Source: CAISOG01 sp044375625
GTDB lineage: Bacteria > Pseudomonadota > Alphaproteobacteria > CAISOG01
Length of the DNA stretch: 51,975 nucleotides
Direction: 5' to 3'
Assembly: GCA_044375625.1 (NCBI GenBank)
Contig: JBILMH010000009.1
Coordinates: 1 to 51,975 of the forward strand
Shown here: one piece after another, positions 1 through 8,310 of the stretch
How positions within the stretch are numbered: position 1 is the first letter of the stretch
Layout of the letters: each line of letters begins with the position of its first letter
Program-made: the position numbers and the translations under genes
The notes under the pieces: generated by a model
Database searches by the model: none
What the model was told of the DNA's origin: nothing
What the model saw: only the letters and a program-made list of their open reading frames with translations

Positions 1-80
1 ATCAAGTGTTCAGGGGCAAATTGAGTGATTCTTAAGAGCCTTTCTATTAGACTTTTACAACAAAACTTATTGGGCGCGGC

Positions 81-2264
81 ATGTTGCAGGAAAAGGATTT
101 GGCGGAAGAGTTAATCGCGCGGGTGCGCGCTTATGACCCTTTGGTAGAGGAGGGGGTGTTGAGCCGCGCCTTTTTCTATGCCAAAACCGCCCATGCGACG
201 CAGCAGCGGGCGAATGGGGAGCCGTATTTCCTGCATCCCGTGGCGGTGGCCAATATCCTGGCCGGACTGCGGCTGGATAGTGCCAGCATCATCACCGCCC
301 TGCTGCACGACACGGTGGAGGATACGCCCGTCACCCTTGAGGATATCGAAAAAGAGTTTGGCAAGGAAATCAGCAAGCTGGTCGATGGGGTGACGAAGCT
401 GACCCGATTGGAATTGCAATCGGAACGCAGCAAGCAGTCGGAAAATTTCCGCAAGCTGGTGTTGGCGATGTCGGAGGATATTCGGGTGCTGTTGGTCAAA
501 CTGGCCGATCGCCTGCACAACATGCGCACCCTATCCTATATTGAGGATCCAACCAAGCGGCGGCGGATTGCCCGCGAAACCATGGATATCTATGTGCCGC
601 TGGCCGAACGGATTGGTATTCAGAGCGTTAAGGATGAGTTGCAGGATTTGGCTTTTGCCGCGCTGTACCCCGATGCCTATCAATCCATCGTCAACCGCCT
701 GCAATATCTTAAGGCGCAAAACCCCAATTTGGTCAGCGATATTGTCGGCGAATTGACCGATATGTTGGCGAAGCATGGGTTGGATGCGGTTATTACTGGG
801 CGGGAAAAAAGCCCCTATTCCATCTGGCGCAAAATGCAACGCGCCAATGTGACCTTTGAACAGTTGTCCGACATCATGGCTTTTCGGGTGTTGGTGCCTG
901 ATTTGGCGGGCTGTTACCAGGCCTTGGGGATTCTGCACAGCAGCTATCCCCTGATTCCTGGTCGGTTTAAGGACTACATCTCCACCCCCAAATCCAACGA
1001 CTATCGATCCTTGCACACCGGCCTGATTGGCCCGTTTCAACAGCGGATTGAGGTGCAGATTCGCACCCAGGAAATGCACGAAATTGCTGAAAAGGGGGTG
1101 GCGGCGCATTGGCACTACAAACAGGGGGGCGCGCAGACTGATGGCCGCCAATACCGCTGGTTGCGCGAACTGTTGGAGATTCTGGAGGCGTCCACGCCTG
1201 AGGAGTTTTTGGAGCATACCCGCCTGGAAATGTTTCAGGAGCAGGTGTTCTGCTTTACCCCTAAGGGCGACATCATTCCGATGCCTAAGGGGTCAACCCC
1301 AGTCGATTTTGCCTATAACATCCATTCCGACATTGGTGATCGCTGTACGGGCGCGCGGGTGAATGGTCGCCTGGTACAGCTGCGCACCATGCTGAACAAC
1401 GGCGATCAGGTCGAGATTATCACCAGCCGCAACTCCACCCCATCGCCCGCCTGGGAAGAATTTGTGGTGACGGGGCGCGCCAAGGCCTGCGTCCGCCGTT
1501 TTGTTCGCCTGCAACAGCGGTCGCAATATGCTGAGCTGGGCAAAACCATGCTGAGCAAGATGTTTCGCGCCCACAGCCAGCCCCTGACCGATAAGGCGTT
1601 GGAACCGCTGTTGCCCAAGTTCAAACGGCCAACGGTTGAGGATCTTTACGCCGCCGTCGGTGAGGGGTTGATGACCACGCGGGAGGTATTGAACGCCCTG
1701 TACCCCGATTTGGCGGTGGAGAAGCAACAGGCGGTTGACGCCATCCCCGAAATCAAAACGCGCGCAAAGCTGCGTAAGCCCAGCCGCTATGCGATTCCGA
1801 TTCGCGGCCTGATCCCCGGCATGGCGATCAATTTTGCCAAATGCTGCCACCCGCTGAAGGGCGATTTGATTGTCGGCATCATCACCACGGGTAAGGGGGT
1901 GACCATCCACACCCAGGAGTGCGAAAATCTGATCAACTTTCAAAATCAGCCCGAACGATGGCTGGAGGTCGCCTGGGAGGATGAGACGACCGAAAGCAAT
2001 GTTGGCCGCCTGTCGGTGATGATCAACAACGTAATGGGCGGGATGGGGCATGTGTGCACCATGATTGCCAAGGCGGGGGGCAATATCGCCAACCTGAAAA
2101 TCACCAACCGCACCCAGGATTTCTTTGAGCTGATGGTGGATATTGAGGTGCGGGATGCCCCCCACATGCTGGACGTCATCGCCGCCCTACGCAGCCACCC
2201 CGTGGTGGTGTCGGTTGAACGCTACGGCAGTTTGAACGAACCTGTCCGCGCCGCCGTGCATTAG
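81..2264 (+). CDS. rsh: Bifunctional (p)ppGpp synthetase/hydrolase Rsh (RelA/SpoT)
   Basis: Makes and degrades the alarmone (p)ppGpp in the cytoplasm and so controls the stringent response. The 727-aa protein has the full long-RSH layout. An N-terminal HD hydrolase domain carries HDTVED at residues 76-81 and a downstream LADRLHNMRT block. A synthetase domain follows with the RFKDYI..PK..DYRSLHT block and the IRTQEMHEIAEKG..AHW signature. A TGS domain lies at roughly 390-450 and an ACT domain at the C-terminus. The RFKD (RXKD) form is the one known from bifunctional or hydrolase-competent enzymes. With both active sites intact this is probably the only long RSH of the cell, as is usual in Alphaproteobacteria. 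It stands alone on this strand; the gene upstream (often rpoZ in relatives) is outside the window. I saw no strong ribosome binding site before the ATG. Confidence 0.96.
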   Translation: MLQEKDLAEELIARVRAYDPLVEEGVLSRAFFYAKTAHATQQRANGEPYFLHPVAVANILAGLRLDSASIITALLHDTVEDTPVTLEDIEKEFGKEISKLVDGVTKLTRLELQSERSKQSENFRKLVLAMSEDIRVLLVKLADRLHNMRTLSYIEDPTKRRRIARETMDIYVPLAERIGIQSVKDELQDLAFAALYPDAYQSIVNRLQYLKAQNPNLVSDIVGELTDMLAKHGLDAVITGREKSPYSIWRKMQRANVTFEQLSDIMAFRVLVPDLAGCYQALGILHSSYPLIPGRFKDYISTPKSNDYRSLHTGLIGPFQQRIEVQIRTQEMHEIAEKGVAAHWHYKQGGAQTDGRQYRWLRELLEILEASTPEEFLEHTRLEMFQEQVFCFTPKGDIIPMPKGSTPVDFAYNIHSDIGDRCTGARVNGRLVQLRTMLNNGDQVEIITSRNSTPSPAWEEFVVTGRAKACVRRFVRLQQRSQYAELGKTMLSKMFRAHSQPLTDKALEPLLPKFKRPTVEDLYAAVGEGLMTTREVLNALYPDLAVEKQQAVDAIPEIKTRAKLRKPSRYAIPIRGLIPGMAINFAKCCHPLKGDLIVGIITTGKGVTIHTQECENLINFQNQPERWLEVAWEDETTESNVGRLSVMINNVMGGMGHVCTMIAKAGGNIANLKITNRTQDFFELMVDIEVRDAPHMLDVIAALRSHPVVVSVERYGSLNEPVRAAVH

Positions 2265-2283
2265 GGGGGGGAGGGCTTCTGTT

Positions 2284-2594
2284 CTGTAGGAGCCGTCACG
2301 CCGTTGTCATCCTAGCTGTTTAGCTCCACTCTTTCCGTCTCTCCGTTGTCATCCTACTCCTTGTGAGTAGGATCTCCTTACTTCCTTACCGCTTGTTTGA
2401 CGGTTAGGGTTTGAGACCCTACCCAACATTTCCAATTATTTGGGGGTAGGGTGACATTGTGATGTGGGTACATCGCACCCATTCGTGCCACCTCTCTATT
2501 GTCATCTCCGCGTAGGCGGAGATCCAGCATCCGCTATTGCCACCTGCCATAATCTTGCCGCCCCATGGATCCCCCGCTTTCGCGGAGGATGACG
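2284..2594. repeat. Cluster of four palindromic hairpins, GTCATCC/GGATCC family
   Basis: The 340-bp spacer between rsh and tsaD holds no gene but four hairpins. Stems are 2351-2359 with 2365-2373 (ATCCTACTC/GAGTAGGAT), 2416-2424 with 2444-2452 (ACCCTACCC/GGGTAGGGT), 2504-2511 with 2516-2523 (ATCTCCGC/GCGGAGAT), and 2567-2594 (ATCC..CGC TTT GCGG..GGAT, opposite orientation). Three share the GTCATC(C/T)..GGAT(C) ends of a dispersed palindrome common in Proteobacterial intergenic DNA. The genes on both sides run toward this spacer, so the hairpins could also end transcription from both. No T-run makes any of them a textbook intrinsic terminator. Confidence 0.7.
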
Positions 2595-2604
2595 ACCGAT
2601 GACA

Positions 2605-3813
2605 CTATGCAGTGGCCGCCGTGCGCCCGTTGTCGCCCAGCTCCGACAATGGCCAACGGGGGCGAACCACCTGCTCCGCTGGCCAGTTTTTGCCGACGCT
2701 CAGGCGTTCCAGCGCTGCCCAACCCACCATCGCGGCGTTGTCGGTGCACAGCACCATTGGGGGAGCATGAAAACGCATGCCATGCTTGGCGGCGGCGGCG
2801 GTTACAGCCTGGCGAATGGTCTGGTTGGCCGCCACCCCGCCCGCCATCACCAGATAGGGTTGAAAATCGCCAGTCGCCTGCCCCGTCGCCTGTCCCCCTT
2901 CAAGACTCGTTTCCTGCCCCGCTGCCTGCTGCTCAGCCTGATGGTGTTGCATGAAGCGGGCGGCGGCCTGCTGCGCCCTTCTGGCCAGAAATTGGGCAAC
3001 GGTGGCCTGAAAGCTGGCGGCCAGATCGGCCACCACCTGCGGCTGCTGCACCACCTGCGCCCCCAGCTCTTGCGTCAGGCGGCGCATGGCGGTTTTGAGG
3101 CCTGAGAAGGAAAAATCGAAATTCTCAGGGCTGTTGGGCTGGTTGGGCGGGCGCGACAGCGGTTGCGGCAAGCGATAAGCGTTGGGGTTGCCACCCACCG
3201 CCGCCGCCTCAATCGCTGGCCCCCCGGGATAGGGCAGGCCGAGCAGGCGGGCGGATTTATCAAAAGCCTCCCCCACCGCATCGTCCAGGGTCGTTCCCCA
3301 GCGGTCATAGTCACCCACCCCCCGCACCAACAACAATTGGCAATGACCGCCAGAGGTCAACAGCAACAGATAGGGAAAGGGGATGCGGGGCTGATTCGGC
3401 GGGGTCAGGCGGGGTGACAGCGCGTGCGCCTCCAAATGATTAATCGGGCAAAAGGGTTTGTTCCAGGCATAGGCCAGGGTTTTGCCAAACTGGCTGCCAA
3501 TCAGCAGGCCGCCGACCAGCCCTGGCCCCACCGTGGCGGCAATAGCAGTCAGATCGCTGGCCGACACCGCCGATTCCTGCATCGCTTGCGCCACCACCAG
3601 GTCGATCTGATCCAGATGGGCGCGGGCGGCCAGGTCGGGTACCACCCCCGACCAGGGCTGATGGATGGCAATCTGGCTGAAAATCACGTTGCTTAGGATG
3701 GTGCCATCCCCCCGCACCACCGCCGCCGCCGTTTCATCGCAACTGGTTTCAATGGCCAAAACCAGTTCAGATTTTGGGGCAGCGGGGGCAGGATGGGCAG
3801 GGGGTATAGGCAT
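2605..3813 (-). CDS. tsaD: tRNA N6-adenosine threonylcarbamoyltransferase TsaD
   Basis: Transfers threonylcarbamoyl from TC-AMP to A37 of ANN-decoding tRNAs (t6A), working with TsaB and TsaE. From the ATG at 3813 the protein is 402 aa, longer than the usual 340-360. It has the N-terminal ASKHA signature SCDETAAAV (residues 25-33), the GPGLVGGLLIG loop near 97-107, and the metal-binding NHLEAH motif (His126, His130). The C-terminal half carries the conserved MAGGVAANQTIR segment. The extra length is a Gln/Ala/Gly-rich linker between the QHHQ region and the MAGGVAAN motif, encoded in part by a 12-bp tandem repeat at 2873-2896. The reading frame stays open to 3924, but that would overlap the upstream GST gene, whose stop is 10 bp before this ATG; the shorter start also begins right before the conserved fold. 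Confidence 0.95.
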   Translation of the reverse strand: MPIPPAHPAPAAPKSELVLAIETSCDETAAAVVRGDGTILSNVIFSQIAIHQPWSGVVPDLAARAHLDQIDLVVAQAMQESAVSASDLTAIAATVGPGLVGGLLIGSQFGKTLAYAWNKPFCPINHLEAHALSPRLTPPNQPRIPFPYLLLLTSGGHCQLLLVRGVGDYDRWGTTLDDAVGEAFDKSARLLGLPYPGGPAIEAAAVGGNPNAYRLPQPLSRPPNQPNSPENFDFSFSGLKTAMRRLTQELGAQVVQQPQVVADLAASFQATVAQFLARRAQQAAARFMQHHQAEQQAAGQETSLEGGQATGQATGDFQPYLVMAGGVAANQTIRQAVTAAAAKHGMRFHAPPMVLCTDNAAMVGWAALERLSVGKNWPAEQVVRPRWPLSELGDNGRTAATA

Positions 3814-3823
3814 GGGTTCAAGC

Positions 3824-4471
3824 TTAAGCGGCGACCTTATACTCCACCGATTCAGCGGCCAGGGCAGCTTGATAGGCGGGGCGGCTGATAACCTGGCGGA
3901 TGACCCGCTTAACATGCTCACCAAACTGAATCGGTTGAATCAGGCTGGTTGACCAATTGGCAATCACCGCCATCAGAATGTCCCCCATGGTCAGGGTATC
4001 GCCCGCCAGAAAAGCGGTTTTGGCCAGCTGTTGATCCGCATCATCCCACAAGGATTGGATGTTGTTGGCGGCCGCCGTCAACAGCGCCTGCCGTTGCGCC
4101 TCATCCTGCACATTGCGGGAAAGCCAAAAATAGCGGCTATAGGCGGGGTGCAGGGTGGCATTGCCCCACATCAACGCTTGCAAGGCCTGCGCACGGGCAA
4201 AGCCTTCACGGGGCAGCAGGGGGTTTTGGTGTTTGTCCAGCAGGTAGACCAGAATGGCGCCCCCCTCACGAATGGCCTGGCCATCCTCAACCAACACAGG
4301 CACCTGGCCGCGGGGATTCAGCGCCAGGAATTCCGCGCTGCGGTTCTTACCTGCGCTGAGCGAGGTGTCGATAAGGTCGAAATCACGCCCCATCTCCATC
4401 CCCATCTCCCTAAGGGCAATGTGAATAGCCATTGAGCAGCTGCCCGCCGAGTAATACAGGTGATACATCAT
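3824..4471 (-). CDS. Glutathione S-transferase family protein
   Basis: A cytosolic GST-fold protein of 215 aa, the usual family length. The N-terminal thioredoxin-like domain starts with YYSAGSCSMAIHIAL, which places a cysteine (Cys12) where beta-class bacterial GSTs have their catalytic Cys. NPRGQVPVLVEDG gives the cis-Pro glutathione-binding strand, followed by the EGGAIL block that contacts the gamma-glutamyl group. The helical C-terminal domain contains the FLAGDTLTMGDI N-capping box motif. The substrate cannot be told. AGGAG lies 3-6 bp upstream of two consecutive ATGs, so the start is 4471 or 4468. Its stop is 10 bp upstream of tsaD on the same strand, so the two are probably co-transcribed. 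Confidence 0.9.
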   Translation of the reverse strand: MMYHLYYSAGSCSMAIHIALREMGMEMGRDFDLIDTSLSAGKNRSAEFLALNPRGQVPVLVEDGQAIREGGAILVYLLDKHQNPLLPREGFARAQALQALMWGNATLHPAYSRYFWLSRNVQDEAQRQALLTAAANNIQSLWDDADQQLAKTAFLAGDTLTMGDILMAVIANWSTSLIQPIQFGEHVKRVIRQVISRPAYQAALAAESVEYKVAA

Positions 4472-4596
4472 CGTCTCCTAAGGTTTTGTGTGGGGTGGTC
4501 AGCTGGAACATAGCTGCCTTATCCTGTCGTCTGTCACCATGCCACAGCCGCCCAATCATGGCTATGGTTTAAGACGTTAGTTGATTGTTATCGTCA
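4472..4596. other. Intergenic stretch upstream of the GST gene
   Basis: Together with the inverted-repeat element and the short piece before metF, this makes a 375-bp gap without a gene. This left part should hold the promoter of the minus-strand GST gene. Apart from the AGGAG ribosome binding site next to the GST start, I see no convincing motif in it. Confidence 0.4.
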
Positions 4597-4759
4597 TTCC
4601 ACTTTAAAAATCTACAGTGCTGCAAATGTCACGATCTCTGCGATACGGTGCTCATGTACGTCCATGTACACTCCCGCCGTCGCTACGCTATGGCGCGCCC
4701 AGCCGCTCCGTTTCTCGACCTCGTAACATTTTCGCAAGCTGTATATTTCTAAATTGGAA
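4597..4759. repeat. 163-bp inverted-repeat (MITE-like) element
   Basis: The two ends form an imperfect inverted repeat of about 38-50 bp. The left arm starts TTCCACTTTAAAAATCTACAG at 4597. The right arm, read on the other strand from 4759, starts TTCCAATTTAGAAATATACAG, and both continue through an AAATGT(C/T)ACGA block. The centre holds a smaller TGTAC/GTACA hairpin around 4654-4670. There is no ORF of note. The size, long terminal inverted repeats and lack of coding fit a miniature inverted-repeat element or a large dispersed palindrome. I could not see a clear target-site duplication. Only one copy was noticed in this window. Confidence 0.65.
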
Positions 4760-4846
4760 CAACTATAAGATTGATTGTGAAGACTGAACGGGCGATAGTT
4801 TGGCTGTCAGTCCTGTCTTTTTACCCCTATTTGCGCCGATTACGCC

Positions 4847-5704
4847 ATGCTTGCTGTCCCCCTTTCCTTTGAGTTTTTCCCGCCCAAAACCGATGCCCTG
4901 GCCGACCAATTGTGGCAGGCATTGCAGCAGTTGAAACAGCTGAATCCCGCCTTTGTCTCCGTGACCTATGGCGCGGGGGGCAGCACCCGTCAGCGCACGC
5001 AAGAATTGGTGGCGCGCATTTGTCAGGACGGCGGGGTGGCGGAGGCCGCCGCCCATTTGACCTGCGTCGGGGCTAGTCGCGATGAGATTGCCGAGGTGGT
5101 GGAGGCGTTTTGGCAGGTGGGGGTGCGCCATATTGTCGCCCTGCGCGGTGATGCGCCCCAAAATGCGGGTCAGGCTGATGGGCAGGCGGGCGGCTATCAA
5201 CCGCACCCGCAGGGTTATGCCTATGCCGCCGATCTGGTGGCGGGCTTGCGGCAACAGCATCCCTTTAAGATCAGCGTGGCGGCCTATCCCGAAACCCACC
5301 CAGAGGCCATCAGCCCGCAGGCGGATTTGGACAATCTGAAACGCAAATTTGACAACGGCGCCGATCAGGCCATTACCCAGTTTTTCTTTGACGCGGAGCT
5401 GTATCCGCGCTTTGTGGAGCGGGCACGCGCCATCGGTATCACCCAACCGATTATCCCAGGGGTGTTGCCCATCCATCAATTTGCCCAGATGGAACGCTTT
5501 GCCGGCATGTGTGGCGCCAACGTGCCCAACTGGCTTCGGCAACAGCTGGCGGATTTGCAGCCCGACAGCCCAGCCTTTCAGGATGCGGCGGCGGAGCAAT
5601 GTGCCCAGCTGTGCCGTCAGTTGTTGGCCTATGGCGCCCCCGCCCTGCATTTCTACACCCTTAACCGCGCCCCCCTGCTGCTGCGCGTGATAGGGATGCT
5701 GTAG
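4847..5704 (+). CDS. metF: Methylenetetrahydrofolate reductase (MetF)
   Basis: Reduces 5,10-methylene-THF to 5-methyl-THF with FAD, supplying the methyl group for methionine synthesis. The 285-aa TIM-barrel protein has the expected landmarks: SFEFFPPKT near the start, FVSVTYGAGGSTR, HLTCVGASRDEI, the VALRGDAP flavin-contacting loop, KFDNGADQAITQFFFD with the substrate-binding Gln, and PGVLPI. A Gln/Gly-rich insert (AGQADGQAGG) follows the LRGDAP loop. The ATG is immediately followed by the conserved N-terminal strand, so the start is well placed although no clear ribosome binding site is present. The gene is monocistronic here, facing the zinc-related operon tail-to-tail. Confidence 0.95.
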   Translation: MLAVPLSFEFFPPKTDALADQLWQALQQLKQLNPAFVSVTYGAGGSTRQRTQELVARICQDGGVAEAAAHLTCVGASRDEIAEVVEAFWQVGVRHIVALRGDAPQNAGQADGQAGGYQPHPQGYAYAADLVAGLRQQHPFKISVAAYPETHPEAISPQADLDNLKRKFDNGADQAITQFFFDAELYPRFVERARAIGITQPIIPGVLPIHQFAQMERFAGMCGANVPNWLRQQLADLQPDSPAFQDAAAEQCAQLCRQLLAYGAPALHFYTLNRAPLLLRVIGML

Positions 5705-5736
5705 ATTGGGGGATGGTGGTGTGAGCGCTAAAGTTT

Positions 5737-6939
5737 TTATTGACGCCAAATAGGAAAGGGATCTGGTAATTTTGACCAGCGCGCCGTGTCAAGGGTTTTG
5801 GCGTTGCCGTCCCCCACAAGGCACGCATCCAGTTCTTGACGAATCCATCTTTCGTCATAGTCTATTCCAATAAAAACAAGTTCTTGCCGGCGGTCAGCGT
5901 AAACGGGATGCCAGTTTTTCTTTAGCTGTTCTTGCCATTCGCTGTCCTGAGGCCAGCGTTCTTTAGGAATATTTGTCCACCAAATGCCCATGGCAGAGGT
6001 TTGAAGCACGGCGCCAGCCTGATGCAGATCCCCCACCCATTCAGGCCGACTCGCTAACCAGAAAAAGCCCTTGGCGCGGAGCACGCCTGGCCAGGTTTTT
6101 TGGGTAAAGGCATGAAACTTGGCGGGGTGAAAGGGACGACGGGCGCGGTAAACAAAGCTCTTAATGCCATATTCTTGTGTTTCGGGCTTGTGATCTTTGA
6201 AATTATAGAGTTCTTGTGACCACAGCGGATAGTTTTCAGCCTCGCCCTCTTTAAACAATCCTGTATCAAGAATTGCTGATAGGGGGGCATTGCCTCGCTG
6301 TGTTTCAACGATTTTGGCAACAGGATTAAGGGCTTTAATAAGCTTGTAGATTGTTCCTTTGGTGTTAGCATCTACCAGATCAATTTTGTTTAGGATAATT
6401 ACGTTGGAAAACTCAATCTGCTCTACCAACAAATTGACTAAGGGTCTGGTATCGTCTTCACCAAGCGATTCACCGCGATCTTTCAAGAAATCCTGGCTGG
6501 AATAGTCATTAAGCAGATTTGCTGCATCAACCACCGTGACCATAGTATCCAATCGTGCAACATCGGAGAGACTGTTGCCGTCTTCATCGCGGAAACTGAA
6601 TGTGGCCGCCACGGGCATGGGTTCAGAAATTCCTGTGGATTCAATGACCAGATAGTCGTATTTCCCGGATTCTGCCAGTGTTCGGACTTCGTTCAGCAAA
6701 TCTTCTCGTAAAGTACAGCAAATACAGCCATTAGTCATTTCTACAAGATTTTCTGTTGTGCGTGAAACCCCTGTATGATCGCCTGCAACTAAGGCTGCAT
6801 CAATATTGACTTCGCTCATATCGTTGACAATAACCGCTATCTTGCGTCCTTCGCGGTTATTCAAAATATGGTTGAGCAAGGTTGTTTTGCCCGCACCAAG
6901 AAATCCCGAAAGAACAGTAACAGGTATTTGAAATCTCAT
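5737..6939 (-). CDS. COG0523 (CobW/ZigA-like) metallochaperone GTPase
   Basis: A G3E-family GTPase thought to hand zinc or another metal to client proteins. The 400-aa protein has Walker A GFLGAGKTT (residues 12-20), the family metal-binding motif GCICC (Cys72, Cys74, Cys75), a Walker B-like ESTGISEP block and an NKIDLVD guanine-specificity motif. The C-terminal CobW_C domain contains FHPAKFH and a WPGVLRAKGFFWLA segment typical of the ZigA/YeiR branch, which is often under Zur control. I chose the ATG at 6939 because AGAGG precedes it; the frame is also open from a TTG at 6960. It is the last gene of the five-gene minus-strand operon, 62 bp after the cysteine-synthase-like gene. Base composition is AT-richer than metF next door. 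Confidence 0.92.
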   Translation of the reverse strand: MRFQIPVTVLSGFLGAGKTTLLNHILNNREGRKIAVIVNDMSEVNIDAALVAGDHTGVSRTTENLVEMTNGCICCTLREDLLNEVRTLAESGKYDYLVIESTGISEPMPVAATFSFRDEDGNSLSDVARLDTMVTVVDAANLLNDYSSQDFLKDRGESLGEDDTRPLVNLLVEQIEFSNVIILNKIDLVDANTKGTIYKLIKALNPVAKIVETQRGNAPLSAILDTGLFKEGEAENYPLWSQELYNFKDHKPETQEYGIKSFVYRARRPFHPAKFHAFTQKTWPGVLRAKGFFWLASRPEWVGDLHQAGAVLQTSAMGIWWTNIPKERWPQDSEWQEQLKKNWHPVYADRRQELVFIGIDYDERWIRQELDACLVGDGNAKTLDTARWSKLPDPFPIWRQ

Positions 6940-7001
6940 AATGTGTAACCTCTGTTGCAATAATGGTGTTGAATTGTGCCGTATTTATGCGGGCTCATGA
7001 C

Positions 7002-8309
7002 TTATGCAGCGATTCGGCATGTATCATGCCACGACAAAATGCCGCCTTCGAGATTCCAAGCTTGGCAGCCTAATGAGCTTAGGTAAGACGCGTAATGCCT
7101 AGAACGCTCGCCGATGGCACAAATAATCAATACTGGAGTGTTCGCTGGGAACGGGTTGTTGTTATCGATCCATTTTTCAAACATCTCGACAGGCATGTTG
7201 ATCGATTGTGGCATGCTGATCATCTGAAAACTATCGCGCGACCGAATATCGATAATCACGGCATTCGGATTTTCTGTTTGCCATTGCTCAAAGTTATCGC
7301 CTCTGATTCCTTTCGCAGGTGGTGACTTCAGGCTATCATAGTTCTGAATACCGTTTTCCTTGTCCTGTTCGCCAAATATATATGGCATACGCTCTCGAAT
7401 ATAAGAAATATACCATTCCATGCGGTCACAAACGATGAACACAGCCTTTTTGCGTTCCGTCAATTGATCATCAATAGTTTTTAAATAATCGATAGCCGCT
7501 TTGTAATTGGCACCAGAGGAAGGGCCACATAACACGCCGCATTGGCGGTTGAGCGTCATCATACCTTCGACCGCTTCCATCGACGACAAGGCAATATTGG
7601 CATCGTAGATGTCTTTTTTGAATAAGCCAGTTTCCCACAATTGACCGACCGAACGAATACCAGGGATAAAATGGTTTGGCTTAGATGTTACACCAATTGA
7701 AATAAAAGCAGGATTATTTTCCCGTAGCTTGCGGGTAATGCCCAGGCTTGATCCAGTGGTGCCAAGACCACCAATAAAATAATCCACCGTTCCCAAGTCG
7801 TTTAGAATTTCCAGTGCTGTCGTGCTTCCATGAAAATCAGGATTTTTTTCATTGGTAAACTGGCTGGGGAAATAAACTTCACCTGGATTGGCGCGTGCTG
7901 TGCGTTCGATCAAGAACTGTGGGTCGTTCGGATCAGTCGGATCGAAACAATCGCTGGCGGCGGCAATCTCTTCAATTTGTGCCCCTTGCACCAGCAGGAC
8001 ATCTTTTTGCTCATCAACCTTGGCCAATGCCGCGACCAACTTAAACTTTAAACCATGAATGCCCGCGATGGCTTGCAGTGATTTTGCTGTATTGCCGCTG
8101 GAGTTTTCGTATATGGTTTTGTTGGTTTTTTTCAAATCTTCAAGCTCATCCTTAATCATGCCCCAGGCGGTGCGATCTTTGACAGAGCCGAATGGATTCA
8201 TCATTTCCAGCTTGGCATAAAGCTCGATATTTTTGAGGCCGGTGATTGCTGGATCAATTTCCAACATTGGCGTGTTGCCGATCAAATCGGTCATGGTTTT
8301 GACGATCAT
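7002..8309 (-). CDS. Cysteine-synthase-like PLP enzyme fused to a rhodanese domain
   Basis: A 435-aa two-domain protein. Residues 1 to about 320 are a fold-II PLP beta-replacement enzyme of the CysK/SbnA type: GSVKDRTA contains the PLP lysine (Lys44), SSGNTA (70-75) binds the substrate carboxylate, and GGLGTTGSS is the phosphate-binding loop. From about residue 335 a rhodanese domain follows, with IDIRSRDSF and an active-site loop CAIGERS (Cys397). Some CBS-like or CysK-like proteins carry such fusions, where rhodanese may pass persulfide sulfur. The substrate (O-acetylserine, O-phosphoserine or another) is not known. The ATG at 8309 has GGAG upstream and sits 1 nt after the stop of the decarboxylase gene, which indicates translational coupling. 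A longer frame to 8336 would overlap that gene. Confidence 0.9.
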   Translation of the reverse strand: MIVKTMTDLIGNTPMLEIDPAITGLKNIELYAKLEMMNPFGSVKDRTAWGMIKDELEDLKKTNKTIYENSSGNTAKSLQAIAGIHGLKFKLVAALAKVDEQKDVLLVQGAQIEEIAAASDCFDPTDPNDPQFLIERTARANPGEVYFPSQFTNEKNPDFHGSTTALEILNDLGTVDYFIGGLGTTGSSLGITRKLRENNPAFISIGVTSKPNHFIPGIRSVGQLWETGLFKKDIYDANIALSSMEAVEGMMTLNRQCGVLCGPSSGANYKAAIDYLKTIDDQLTERKKAVFIVCDRMEWYISYIRERMPYIFGEQDKENGIQNYDSLKSPPAKGIRGDNFEQWQTENPNAVIIDIRSRDSFQMISMPQSINMPVEMFEKWIDNNNPFPANTPVLIICAIGERSRHYASYLSSLGCQAWNLEGGILSWHDTCRIAA

Positions 8310-8310
8310 G

